A model generated the notes under the pieces. That model was given only the letters and a program-made list of their open reading frames with translations, was not told where the DNA came from and made no database searches. From Longimicrobiales bacterium (GTDB lineage Bacteria; Gemmatimonadota; Gemmatimonadetes; Longimicrobiales; Gaopeijiaceae), in contig OX638356.1 in the NCBI GenBank assembly GCA_951813395.1, positions 1,529,340 to 1,593,339 of the forward strand: DNA of 64,000 nt. The letters run 5' to 3'. Shown one piece after another: positions 25,221 to 34,175 of this stretch. The position numbers and the translations under genes were made by a program. Every line of letters starts with the position of its first letter. The stretch's first letter is position 1.

Positions 25221-26266
25221 GGGTCGGGGCCGGGCTGGGGCTCATGGTGGCGCTGGCCGGAGGGGGAAGCGCGGATCACGCCGGTTCGGGGTGGACGCCG
25301 GCCGAAATACGGGGCGGCAGCGGGATCACCCACCGGACGGCGGATCAGGGAGACGACGCGTGGCGGGTCCTGGCCGGTTCGTCCCTCACGGCGCGCTACC
25401 GGGGAGCGGACTCGTTGAGGGCTTCCAGAGCGCTGGCGACGCTGGATGCGCTGGGACCGCTGCCGGGTCTGCGCGGGACGGGCATGCGCGTCCTGCTGAC
25501 GGTCGCCCCGACCCGCGAGGTGATGGACTCGCTTGTGGGCGGGAGGGTTCCGGAGTGGGCTGGCGCGGTAGCGATCCCCGAGCGAATGGAGATGATCATC
25601 CCGGGTGGCCGGTTCTGGCCGCGTTCTCCCCTGGACGAGGCGCGGATCCTGCGCCACGAGTGGGCGCACCTGGCACTCGCGCACGAGATGGGCAACCTGC
25701 GCATACCGCGCTGGTTCAACGAGGGATACGCGGAATGGGCGGCCGGCGCGTGGCTCGACGGCGGCGCGAGGAAGCTGGGCATGGCGCTGGTCTTCGGGGA
25801 TGGTCCGCCGCTGGACTCGATTGCGCTCGGATGGCCCCGCGAGCGCGTCCCCGCGGAACTGGCCTATCTTCTCTCGGCATCGGTGATCCAGTACCTGGTG
25901 GAATCCAGCGGGCGCCGGGGTCTCGAGAGCTTTCTTGCCGAATGGAAGCGTCGGCGGTCGTACGACGCGGCGCTCAGAGGCGTGTACGGCGCGACGCCCG
26001 CCCAACTTGAATCCGACTGGCGGAGGTGGGTGAAAAGACGGTACGGCTGGCTGATCGTACTGTCGGACTCCGCATTGTTCTGGGCGGTGCTTGCCGCGGC
26101 TCTCACGGCGATGTTTTTCGTCCGAAAGCGGTATCGGCGCGAACAGATGGCCCGGCTGAGGGCCGGAGAGCCGCCGGACGCGCCCGCGTTCTGGGTTGTG
26201 ACGGACGAGGGGACCGGAACCGGCCGCGGGGAATCGCCGGTTGACCCCGGAGGACCGTCTCGGTAG
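25217..26266 (+). CDS. Membrane-anchored gluzincin-like metallopeptidase
   Basis: A 349-residue protein with a zinc-peptidase signature: HEWAH at residues 147-151 and, about 18 residues later, NEGYAEW with Glu169 and Glu173 as candidate third ligands. This is the peptidase-MA-like gluzincin pattern. The GTG at 25217 overlaps the rluA-type stop (GTGA) and is followed by a hydrophobic signal (GAGLGLMVALAGG). A membrane segment near the C-terminus (SALFWAVLAAALTAMFFVRKRYRR) leaves a short basic tail inside, so the catalytic domain would be periplasmic. The substrate is unknown. Confidence 0.82.
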   Translation: MRVGAGLGLMVALAGGGSADHAGSGWTPAEIRGGSGITHRTADQGDDAWRVLAGSSLTARYRGADSLRASRALATLDALGPLPGLRGTGMRVLLTVAPTREVMDSLVGGRVPEWAGAVAIPERMEMIIPGGRFWPRSPLDEARILRHEWAHLALAHEMGNLRIPRWFNEGYAEWAAGAWLDGGARKLGMALVFGDGPPLDSIALGWPRERVPAELAYLLSASVIQYLVESSGRRGLESFLAEWKRRRSYDAALRGVYGATPAQLESDWRRWVKRRYGWLIVLSDSALFWAVLAAALTAMFFVRKRYRREQMARLRAGEPPDAPAFWVVTDEGTGTGRGESPVDPGGPSR

Positions 26267-26275
26267 CGTCCGAAC

Positions 26276-26470
26276 ATGGCACGACGAAGAAAGACGGCCG
26301 CGGCCGAAGCGTCCCTTCGGTTCTCCAAGGCGAACCTCTGGCTCGCGCTGGCGGGACTGGCCACGGTCGCCGTCGGCTACTATGTGCTGAGCCTGGGATC
26401 CATCACTCTGGCACCGGTCCTTCTGGTGGTCGGGTACGTCGTGCTCCTGCCTCTCGCGATCATTCGCTGA
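26276..26470 (+). CDS. Small two-span membrane protein (DUF3098-like)
   Basis: A 64-residue protein with a basic N-terminus, a short FSKANLWLALAGL start, and two hydrophobic segments (about residues 20-40 and 45-62, GSITLAPVLLVVGYVVLLPLAII). The pattern resembles the DUF3098 family, small proteins of unknown function in Bacteroidota and relatives. It sits nine bases after the peptidase gene and 19 bases before the M28 peptidase and is probably co-transcribed. Confidence 0.75.
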   Translation: MARRRKTAAAEASLRFSKANLWLALAGLATVAVGYYVLSLGSITLAPVLLVVGYVVLLPLAIIR

Positions 26471-26489
26471 GCTCCGAAGTGGGAGCATC

Positions 26490-28295
26490 GTGGCCGCCGT
26501 CGCCAATGCCCGCATGAGCTTCGCGATGTTTCGCCGTCTCGTCGCCGGAGCGGCGTTGCCGATCCTGGCGGTGTCCGTCGGCCCGCCACGGCTCGGTGCC
26601 CAGCAATCCGCGTGGCGCTGCCCCGATCCGGCTTCTGTTGTCGGCGACCTTCGCGGCCCCTTGGCGCACGTGCGCTACCTCGCCGACGACCAGCTCGAGG
26701 GTCGCGCCGTTGCCACGCGCGGCGAACGGTGTGCGGGGGACTACATCGCGGCGCAGTTTCGGGTCCTCGGACTTCGCCCCGCCGGAGACGGAGAAACGTG
26801 GTTTCAGGCCTGGATGGTGCGCACGGGCAGCGCTGCCGGAATCGGGAACGCCTTCGCGCTGACCGGCGCCGACAGTACCCCCTTCGCGCTCGGCGAGGAC
26901 TGGATCCCCTACGGCTTTTCCGCCTCCGCCCGTGTCCTGGCCCCGCTCGCGGGCGCTCCGGGGGAGACCGGCGAGCCGCGGGCCGATGCCGCGCACGAGC
27001 AGCTCGACGGCCGGGCCCTGGTGATCGAGGGCGCGGCGCCCCATCCCCACGCGGCTGCCCCCGACGCGCACAGGGTGGCCTCGAGCGCGGCGGCCATGGG
27101 CGCGGCCGCCCTGATCGTGCTTCTGGACGGCGCAGCGGAGCTCCCGTCCCTGGAGGCCGAACGGCGTGCCCCCCTCGCCATCCCGGTCGTTGCCGTGCGG
27201 GGTGACGCCGCCGACCGTGTCCGCGCGGCCACCGCTTCAGGCCTGTCGGCGAGCCTCGTCACGGCGATCGAGCCGGTCAGGGGCGAGGCGCGCAACGTCG
27301 CGGCCCTCCTCCCCGGATCGGACCCGCACGGCGGCCAGACCCTCGTCATCGGTGCACACTACGACCACCTGGGGTTCGGCGGCCCGGGCTCCCTGTCACC
27401 CGGCGCGAGCGGCGAGGTGCACAACGGCGCCGACGACAACGCGTCGGGGACCGCGGTGCTCATTGAAGCCGCGCGGGAACTTGTCACGGGTCCCCGATTG
27501 GCGCAGAACGTCCTGTTCATCGCCTTCACCGGCGAGGAACGCGGCCTGTGGGGTTCGGCCCACTACGTGGAGTCGCCGCTGCTCCCGCTGGACGGCACGG
27601 TAGCGATGCTGAACCTGGACATGGTGGGCCGGGTTGCGAATGACGCGCTCACCGTCTTCGGCACGGGCACGGCGGAGGAGTGGACGGGCGTCCTGGACCG
27701 CGCGAACGCCGCGACCGCATCCCCCCTCGCCCTGCGGTACAACAGCGACGGCTTCGGCGCCTCGGACCACAGTTCCTTCTATGCGCAGGCGATCCCCGTT
27801 CTCCACTTCTTTTCCAACACCCACCCCGAGTACCACCGGGTCGAGGACGACTGGGAGCTGGTCAACGCAGAGGGTATGGGACGGGTGACTGATCTGGTGG
27901 TTGCGGTGACTCGCGAAGTGATTCCGGCCGCGGGTCTGGCGTCGTTGACTCCCGTGGAGGGCGCCGGCAACCCGCAGGGCGTCGCGGGGCCCGCCGACGG
28001 CAGTCCGGCACGGAGTGGATTCCAGGTCCGACTGGGGACGATCCCCGACTATTCCCGTGAATCGGGAGGGATGCGGATCACCGGCGTTCGAGAGGGGAGC
28101 CCGGCCGCGCAGGCGGGCATCGAGGGCGGTGACATTATCGTGAAGTTCGGCGCTCACACCATTGAGGACGTGTACGGCTACATGTATGCGCTGGGCGAAC
28201 ACGAGCCGGGCGACGAGGTGGAAATCGTGGTTCTGCGCGACGGGGAGCGAATGGTCTTCACGGCAGTGCTGGCGGCGGGCTCCTCGGGCGAATAG
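26490..28295 (+). CDS. Secreted M28 aminopeptidase with C-terminal PDZ domain
   Basis: A 601-residue protein with a GTG start at 26490 preceded by GGGAG; ATG 26514 is an alternative and both give a signal peptide ending near RLGAQ. A protease-associated domain (about residues 100-260) is inserted before the M28 catalytic core. Zinc ligands appear in order: GAHYDHLG, GADDNASGTAVLIEAA, FTGEERGLWGS, LNLDMVGR and HFFSNTHPEYH. A PDZ domain (ITGVREGSPAAQAGIEGGDIIVKF) closes the protein. Such enzymes release N-terminal residues from peptides in the periplasm or outside the cell. Confidence 0.95.
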   Translation: MAAVANARMSFAMFRRLVAGAALPILAVSVGPPRLGAQQSAWRCPDPASVVGDLRGPLAHVRYLADDQLEGRAVATRGERCAGDYIAAQFRVLGLRPAGDGETWFQAWMVRTGSAAGIGNAFALTGADSTPFALGEDWIPYGFSASARVLAPLAGAPGETGEPRADAAHEQLDGRALVIEGAAPHPHAAAPDAHRVASSAAAMGAAALIVLLDGAAELPSLEAERRAPLAIPVVAVRGDAADRVRAATASGLSASLVTAIEPVRGEARNVAALLPGSDPHGGQTLVIGAHYDHLGFGGPGSLSPGASGEVHNGADDNASGTAVLIEAARELVTGPRLAQNVLFIAFTGEERGLWGSAHYVESPLLPLDGTVAMLNLDMVGRVANDALTVFGTGTAEEWTGVLDRANAATASPLALRYNSDGFGASDHSSFYAQAIPVLHFFSNTHPEYHRVEDDWELVNAEGMGRVTDLVVAVTREVIPAAGLASLTPVEGAGNPQGVAGPADGSPARSGFQVRLGTIPDYSRESGGMRITGVREGSPAAQAGIEGGDIIVKFGAHTIEDVYGYMYALGEHEPGDEVEIVVLRDGERMVFTAVLAAGSSGE

Positions 28296-28486
28296 CGCTG
28301 CTACCGGCCCTTCGCCGCGCCTGGCCGGCCCGGCGCCTCGCCGCTCTCCGTGCCCGGGCGGCTTTGTCCACGGACTGCTGGCGGGGCAAGCGGGCGAAAA
28401 CTCCTCGTTTTTGACCTTGCGGAACCGGCCCCCGTGCGGCAGTATCCAGATATAGATACTGCAACCGGGAGGTTATTCTCACTGGC
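28296..28486. other. Intergenic leader before the first DUF1592 gene
   Basis: No gene is seen here. The end of the stretch contains an AT-rich island with an exact inverted repeat at 28439-28462 and a GGGAGG ribosome-binding-like sequence at 28467-28472. A TTGACC hexamer at 28411-28416 lacks a matching -10 at 16-18 bases. Confidence 0.5.
28439..28462. promoter_or_regulatory. Exact 8-bp inverted repeat, operator candidate
   Basis: GCAGTATC (28439-28446) and GATACTGC (28455-28462) are perfect reverse complements separated by the AT-rich spacer CAGATATA. The element stands alone in an AT-rich patch just before GGGAGG and the first DUF1592-DUF1552-ankyrin module, where a repressor or an mRNA hairpin could block expression. 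Confidence 0.5.
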
Positions 28487-28558
28487 CTGACGAGACCTGT
28501 CCCCGTCCTGGTACTGGCGGTCGTACTGGGACTCAGCCTGCCCTCCGGGACCGACTCC

Positions 28559-30946
28559 GTGCACAAGGCGCCGGAGTTGCTCCGGCCGGGGCCGGCCGCT
28601 GTATTGTCCGCTTCCGCCGCTCCCGGTGCTCCCGCTGCGGACATCGTGCAGGACTACTGCGTCCGCTGTCATAACGAACGCCGGCTCATCGGCAACCTCA
28701 ATCTCGAGGCGTTCGATGCTGCGGATCCCGTCGCGAACCGCCCCGTTGCGGAAAAGATGATTCGCAAGCTGCGCGCGGGCATGATGCCGCCGCCGGGGGT
28801 CAGGCGGCCGCCCGAAGACGAGGTCGTGGCGTTCGTGACCGGCATGGAGGAGAGCATCGACGCAGCGGCCGCGCGGAACCCCAACCCGGGGGCCCGCACG
28901 TTCCAGCGCCTCAACCGCGCCGAGTACGAACGCGCCGTCCAGGACCTGCTGGGTCTGGAGATCGATGCGTCCGCGTACCTGCCCGGCGAGACGGTGAGCG
29001 CGGGCTTTGACAACATAGCCGACGTGCAGAACCTCTCCGCAACGCTGCTCGAGGCCTATCTCACCGCGGCGAGCGAGGTGAGCCGCCTCGCCCTGGGCGA
29101 CGCCAACGCGACCCCTGCCGAGGCGACCTACGAAGTGTCGCGATACGCCGAACAGCGCCAGCACGTTCCGGGCGCGCCCTTCGGCACGCGCGGCGGGATC
29201 TCGATCGTCCACAACTTCGTCGCCGACGGCGAGTACTATTTCCGACTGGCGTTTCAGCACGAGTCGACCGGCAATTTCTTCGGCCAGACCGCGCCCTTCG
29301 ACGAGGAGATCGAGGTATCGATCGATGGGGCCCGGGTTGCGCTGATTCCGCTGGACCGCTGGATGCACCGGCAGGATCCGCGCGGTGTCGAGGTCGTGAC
29401 CGATCCAGTCAGGGTTACGGCCGGACCGCACCGCGTGTCGGCCGCGTTCATCAAGGTCACGGAGGGGCCGGTCGAGGACCTGACCTCACCACACGAGTGG
29501 TCGCTGGCGGACAAGAAGATCGGGTACTCCTACGGGATCACCGGGGTTCCCCACCTTCGGGACCTGACCATCGGCGGGCCGTACAACGTGACGGGGGTCT
29601 CGCGCACCGCCGCCTGGCAGCGTGTCATGAGTTGCCTGCCCTCAACGCCCGCCGAGGAGCGAACCTGCGCCCGCGAAATCATCGACAGGCTGGGCACCCG
29701 CGCTTTCCGCCGGCCCGTGACGGAGGCCGAGGCTGACGGCCTCATGGGCCTCTTCGCCGAGGGCGTGGCCGAGGGCGGCTTCGACATCGGGGTCCGGACG
29801 GCGCTCCAGGGCATTCTGGCGAGCCCGGACTTCGTGTTCCGCTTCGAGGAGCCGGCTCCGGGCGGCGTCGATGCCAACGGGATGTATCGTCTTGGCGATG
29901 CCGCGCTGGCGTCGCGCCTGTCCTTCTTCCTGTGGGGACGCCTGCCCGACGAGGAGCTGATCGCGGCCGTGACGGCGGGCGATCTCTCGCGTCCGGAGGT
30001 ATTCGCACACCAGGTGGAGCGCATGCTGCGGGATCCTCGGGCCGAGGCGCTCGGGACCCGGTTCGCATCGCAGTGGCTTCGCCTCCAGGACCTGGACAAG
30101 GTCCACCCCGACGCATTGCGCTTCCCTGACTTCTACCAGCAGCTCGCCGAGGACATGCAGCGCGAGACCGAGATGTTCTTCAGCGCGCTGGTCCGCGAGG
30201 ACGGGACACTCGTCGATGTGCTCACGGCGGACTACTCCTACATGAACGAGCGGTTGGCGCGGCACTACGGAATCCCCGGCATCGCCGGCGAGCACTTCCG
30301 CCGCGTCGAATACCTGAATCCGCAGCGGCGCGGCGTTTTGGGCCACGGCAGCATCCTGACGCTCACTTCGCACGCCAACCGGACCTCGCCCGTGCTCCGG
30401 GGGAAGTGGGTGATGGAGGTGTTGCTGGGCACGCCGCCGCCGCCGCCGCCGCCCGACGTCCCCGAACTGGACGCGACCGCCGATGCGAGCGGCGGACGTT
30501 TCCTTACGGTGCGAGAGCGGCTCGAACAACACCGTGCGAACCCGACGTGCAACTCCTGCCACCGCTTCATCGACCCCATCGGGCTTGCGCTCGAGAACTT
30601 CGATGTCACCGGTGCGTGGCGGGTGCGGGACGCCGGCTCGCCGGTCGAGACACTCGGCGAACTGTATGATGGCACGCCGATCCACGGCCCGGACGATCTG
30701 CGTGCCGCACTGCTGCGGCGCCCGGAGTCCCTGGTCCGCACCTTTGCCGAGAACCTGATGGCCTACGCCCTCGGGCGCAGGATCGAGTACTACGACATGC
30801 CCGCGGTGCGGCGAGTGGCGCGCGCTGCGGCTGCGCAGGACTACCGTCTGTCGGCCTTCATCAAGGAAGTGGCGCAGAGCGATCCCTTCCGCATGGCGAA
30901 GTCCGCTGCCGTCGTCGAGGAGGCGATGGGCGGCGGCCGCAACTGA
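28559..30946 (+). CDS. DUF1592-family cytochrome-c-like protein (module A)
   Basis: A 795-residue protein of the planctomycete-type DUF1587-DUF1595-DUF1592-DUF1588-DUF1585 family. There is a c-type haem motif CVRCH at residues 34-38 and a second CNSCH at 664-668. Conserved blocks include RTFQRLNRAEYERAVQDLLGL (DUF1587), LASRLSFFLWGRLPDEEL (DUF1592), RRGVLGHGSILTLTSH (DUF1588) and IDPIGLALENFDVTGAWR plus FAENLMAYALGRRIEYYD (DUF1585). The GTG at 28559 is the first standard start, but the frame upstream encodes a signal-peptide-like run (PVPVLVLAVVLGLSLPSG), so translation may begin at CTG 28487 or ATT 28475. Function unknown; an exported haem protein is inferred. Confidence 0.9.
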   Translation: MHKAPELLRPGPAAVLSASAAPGAPAADIVQDYCVRCHNERRLIGNLNLEAFDAADPVANRPVAEKMIRKLRAGMMPPPGVRRPPEDEVVAFVTGMEESIDAAAARNPNPGARTFQRLNRAEYERAVQDLLGLEIDASAYLPGETVSAGFDNIADVQNLSATLLEAYLTAASEVSRLALGDANATPAEATYEVSRYAEQRQHVPGAPFGTRGGISIVHNFVADGEYYFRLAFQHESTGNFFGQTAPFDEEIEVSIDGARVALIPLDRWMHRQDPRGVEVVTDPVRVTAGPHRVSAAFIKVTEGPVEDLTSPHEWSLADKKIGYSYGITGVPHLRDLTIGGPYNVTGVSRTAAWQRVMSCLPSTPAEERTCAREIIDRLGTRAFRRPVTEAEADGLMGLFAEGVAEGGFDIGVRTALQGILASPDFVFRFEEPAPGGVDANGMYRLGDAALASRLSFFLWGRLPDEELIAAVTAGDLSRPEVFAHQVERMLRDPRAEALGTRFASQWLRLQDLDKVHPDALRFPDFYQQLAEDMQRETEMFFSALVREDGTLVDVLTADYSYMNERLARHYGIPGIAGEHFRRVEYLNPQRRGVLGHGSILTLTSHANRTSPVLRGKWVMEVLLGTPPPPPPPDVPELDATADASGGRFLTVRERLEQHRANPTCNSCHRFIDPIGLALENFDVTGAWRVRDAGSPVETLGELYDGTPIHGPDDLRAALLRRPESLVRTFAENLMAYALGRRIEYYDMPAVRRVARAAAAQDYRLSAFIKEVAQSDPFRMAKSAAVVEEAMGGGRN

Positions 30947-30960
30947 GGAGAGCGAACAGC

Positions 30961-32343
30961 ATGGAATACATCACGGGAGCAGCGATCCCCCGCCGTACCT
31001 TTCTGAGGGGTGTGGGGGCCACGATCTCGCTGCCGTTCCTCGACGCCATGATACCCGCAGGACGTGCGCTGGGAACCGCCGCGGACGGCCCGACGCGGCT
31101 CGTGGCGATCGAGATGGTCCACGGGGCGGCGGGGAGCAACGAATGGGGCCGCGCGCAGAACTACTGGTCTCCCGCGCAGACGGGCAGGGACTTCGACCTG
31201 ACCCCCAGCGCGCTGAGTCCGCTCGAGCCCTACCGCAAATACCTTACGATCGTCAGCGACACCGACATCGAGCCCGCCGAGGCAAAGAAGCCGAAGGAAA
31301 TCGGGGGCGATCACTTCCGCTCCAGCGCCACGTTCCTCACACAATCGCACCCGCGCCAGACCGAGGGCTCCGACATCTTCGTCGGCAAATCCCTCGACCA
31401 GATGTTCGCGCAGCGCTTCGGCCAGGACACGCCGATCCCGTCCATGCAGCTCTGTATCGAGAATGTGGACCAATCGGGCGGGTGCGCCTACGGCTACGCG
31501 TGCGTCTACACCGACACCATAAGCTGGGCGTCGCCCACCGATCCGCTTCCGATGGTGAGAGATCCACGGGTCGCCTTCGACCAACTCTTCGGGGTCGGAG
31601 GCAGTCCCGGGGAGCGGGCGGCGCGCCGCCGGACCAACAAGAGCATCCTCGACTTCATCACGGGCAGGGTGTCGCACCTCAAGCGTACGCTGGGGCCGGC
31701 GGATCTGGTTCGCCTCGACCGCTACCTGGATCATGTGCGCGAGCTGGAGCGCCGAATCCAGCGCGTGGAGGCGCAGAACACGAGCGGCGAGAGCCGGGAG
31801 TTGCCGGAAGCTCCGGCCGGTGTGCCCGACGACTTCGAGGAGCACGTCAAGTTGATGTTCGACCTGCAGGCGCTGGCCTTCGCGTCGGATGTGACACGGG
31901 TGTTCTCCTTCAAGATGGGACGCGATTCGTCCGCGCGGGTCTTCCCGGACAGCGGCGTCGACAGACCCTTCCATCCGGCATCGCACCACGGGGGCAACGA
32001 GGACAACATCACCGACTTTTCGAAGATCAACCGTTACCACATCGGCATGCTCCCGTACTTCCTGGAGCGGTTGGAGGACACGATGGAGGGGGATGCGCAC
32101 CTCCTCGACCGGACGATGATTGTCTACGGGTCCCCGATGGGAGACCCCAACATCCACAACCACAAACGCTGTCCGCTCTTCGTTGCCGGCGGGGCCAACG
32201 GGCAACTGGAAGGCAACCTCCACCTGCGCGCGGCTCCCGGCACGCCGATGGCCAACGTCATGCTGAGCCTGGCGCACAAGCTCGGGCTGGACGACACGAA
32301 GCGCTTCGGCAACAGTACGGGCGACTTTTCGCTGACGGTGTAG
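30961..32343 (+). CDS. DUF1552 protein with RR-type export signal (module A)
   Basis: A 460-residue DUF1552 protein. The N-terminus has a twin-arginine-type motif (PRRTFLRG) followed by a hydrophobic run (VGATISLPFLDAM). Conserved features include IEMVHGAAGSNEWG, IGGDHFRSSATFLTQSHP, CAYGYACVYTDTISW, SHHGG, INRYH and GSPMGDPNIHNHKRCPLF. Histidine-rich blocks of this kind suggest a metal site (inference). DUF1552 genes commonly follow DUF1592 genes; here the gap is 14 bases. The family is related to DUF1501 proteins, whose function is also unknown. Confidence 0.92.
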   Translation: MEYITGAAIPRRTFLRGVGATISLPFLDAMIPAGRALGTAADGPTRLVAIEMVHGAAGSNEWGRAQNYWSPAQTGRDFDLTPSALSPLEPYRKYLTIVSDTDIEPAEAKKPKEIGGDHFRSSATFLTQSHPRQTEGSDIFVGKSLDQMFAQRFGQDTPIPSMQLCIENVDQSGGCAYGYACVYTDTISWASPTDPLPMVRDPRVAFDQLFGVGGSPGERAARRRTNKSILDFITGRVSHLKRTLGPADLVRLDRYLDHVRELERRIQRVEAQNTSGESRELPEAPAGVPDDFEEHVKLMFDLQALAFASDVTRVFSFKMGRDSSARVFPDSGVDRPFHPASHHGGNEDNITDFSKINRYHIGMLPYFLERLEDTMEGDAHLLDRTMIVYGSPMGDPNIHNHKRCPLFVAGGANGQLEGNLHLRAAPGTPMANVMLSLAHKLGLDDTKRFGNSTGDFSLTV

Positions 32344-32347
32344 GCGC

Positions 32348-34168
32348 ATGACGATCCGCGTGAACGCCTGGCTTCCGTTGCTGCTTCTGGCAGCCCTGGC
32401 ACCGTGGGTGTCCGGCGGCGGTGCCCAGGACAACCGGTTCCGGGGCCAGCCAGCGCCGGCATTGAACACGCCGTCCGAATCGCCCGTCGCCGATGCGGCC
32501 ATGCGCGGCGATGCCGATGCCGTTCGGGACCTTCTGGCGGAAGGGGCCGATGTGAACGCCGCGCAGGGAGACGGGATGACCGCGCTCCACTGGTCGGCGC
32601 GCCAGGGGGATCCGTCGCTGGTCGGCACGCTGCTCGACGCCGGGGCCGACGTGCACTCGGGGACGCGCATCGGGCACTACACGGCGCTCCACATGGCGGG
32701 CGAGGTCGGTGCGGGCGAGGTCGTCGAGTTGCTGCTGGACGCGGGCGCCGACCCCATGGCGCGGGTCTCCGTGGCCGGGCATCCGACGGCGCTCCATTTT
32801 GCGGCCGCGTCGGGCAGTGCCCGAGCCGTGGAGGCGCTTCTGGGCGCGGGCGCCGACGTGAACGCCAGAGAGGAGTCCTGGGGGCAGACGCCACTGATGT
32901 TCGCCGCGTCGAAGGGGCGGACGGAAGCGGTGCGGTCACTCCTGGCGGCGGGGGCGGATGCGTCGATACACAGCCAGGTGATGGACGTCGTTGCCCGGGC
33001 GGTTGCGGACCGGATCGAGCGCGCCGAGCGCAACAGGCGCGTCGCCTCGGGTGAACCGTGGGGACCCGAGGTTGCCGAGGCGGTACGCCGCGATCAGGAG
33101 CAGGAATCTCGCCGGGAACGGGCCGAGGCGGCTTCGCTGGAAGAGTCCGAGACGCGCATGATCGAGGAGCCGGAACCGCTGTCCTACGGTGAGCTCGTCG
33201 GCGGACACGGCGGCCTCACCGCGCTTCTGCACGCTGCCCGGGAGGGCCACGCGGAGACCGCGTTCGCGCTCCTGGACGGCGGTGCCGACATCGATCGGAC
33301 AAGCGCCGGCGACGGAACCGGTCCCATGCTCATGGCGGCGATCAACGGACACTACGATCTGGCCATCCGCCTGCTGGAGCGCGGCGCGGATCCCAATCTT
33401 GCAAGCCACGCGGGGGCCACACCTCTGTTTGCCGCGCTCAACACGCACTGGGCGCCCAAATCGCGCTACCCGCAGCAGCACATCTACATGCAGCAGGACC
33501 ACACCTATCTGGAGGTGATGCGGAAGTTGCTGGACGCGGGCGCGGACCCGAACGCTCGGCTCGCCAAGCACCTCTGGTTCATGTCCTACAATTTCGACCT
33601 GCTCCAGATCGATGCGAAGGGTGCGACACCGTTCTGGCGCGCGGCCTACGCCCTCGACGTGGAAGCCATGAAGTTGCTCGTGGCCCACGGTGCCGATCCC
33701 TCGATTGCGACGGAAAAGGTTCCGTCGAGGCGCTACGGCCGCGGCGGAGACGATGCGCCCGATGCGTCCGGGTTGCCGCCCGTGCCCGTCGGCGGTCCCG
33801 CGGTTTACCCCATTCACGCGGCCGCGGGAGTCGGATACGGCCAGGGCTTCGCGGGCAACGCCCACCGTCATGTGCCCGACGCCTGGGTGCCGGCCGTCCG
33901 CTACCTGGTCGAGGAACTCGGGGCTGACGTGAACGCGCGCGATCACGAGGGATACAGCCCGCTCCACCATGCCGCCGCGCGTGGCGACAACGAGCTGATC
34001 CTGTACCTGGTGGAGCAGGGGGCGGACGTCACCTATGTCAGCAGGCGGGGGCAGACGACGGTGGATATGGCCAACGGCCCGGTGCAGCGGATCCAGCCGT
34101 TCCCGGAGACCATCGCTCTGCTGGAGAGTCTCGGCGCGGTGAACAACCACAACTGCGTTTCCTGTTGA
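32348..34168 (+). CDS. Secreted ankyrin-repeat protein (module A)
   Basis: A 606-residue protein with a signal peptide (VNAWLPLLLLAALAPWVSGGGAQ), about four N-terminal ankyrin repeats (GDGMTALHWSARQGDPSLVGTLLDAGADV and following), a charged coiled segment around residues 215-270, then more repeats and a conserved insert (GLPPVPVGGPAVYPIHAAAG). The last residues are NNHNCVSC, a motif shared with the module B protein. It begins four bases after the DUF1552 stop, so it is part of the same transcript. Ankyrin repeats bind proteins; the partner is unknown, with the neighbouring DUF1592 or DUF1552 proteins as obvious candidates. Confidence 0.93.
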   Translation: MTIRVNAWLPLLLLAALAPWVSGGGAQDNRFRGQPAPALNTPSESPVADAAMRGDADAVRDLLAEGADVNAAQGDGMTALHWSARQGDPSLVGTLLDAGADVHSGTRIGHYTALHMAGEVGAGEVVELLLDAGADPMARVSVAGHPTALHFAAASGSARAVEALLGAGADVNAREESWGQTPLMFAASKGRTEAVRSLLAAGADASIHSQVMDVVARAVADRIERAERNRRVASGEPWGPEVAEAVRRDQEQESRRERAEAASLEESETRMIEEPEPLSYGELVGGHGGLTALLHAAREGHAETAFALLDGGADIDRTSAGDGTGPMLMAAINGHYDLAIRLLERGADPNLASHAGATPLFAALNTHWAPKSRYPQQHIYMQQDHTYLEVMRKLLDAGADPNARLAKHLWFMSYNFDLLQIDAKGATPFWRAAYALDVEAMKLLVAHGADPSIATEKVPSRRYGRGGDDAPDASGLPPVPVGGPAVYPIHAAAGVGYGQGFAGNAHRHVPDAWVPAVRYLVEELGADVNARDHEGYSPLHHAAARGDNELILYLVEQGADVTYVSRRGQTTVDMANGPVQRIQPFPETIALLESLGAVNNHNCVSC

Positions 34169-34175
34169 AGCGGCC

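Noticed and set aside
30431-30454. Repeat of CCG triplets inside the first DUF1592 gene
   Set aside because: It encodes a proline run conserved in all three DUF1592 copies as a linker, so it is coding sequence and not an independent repeat element.
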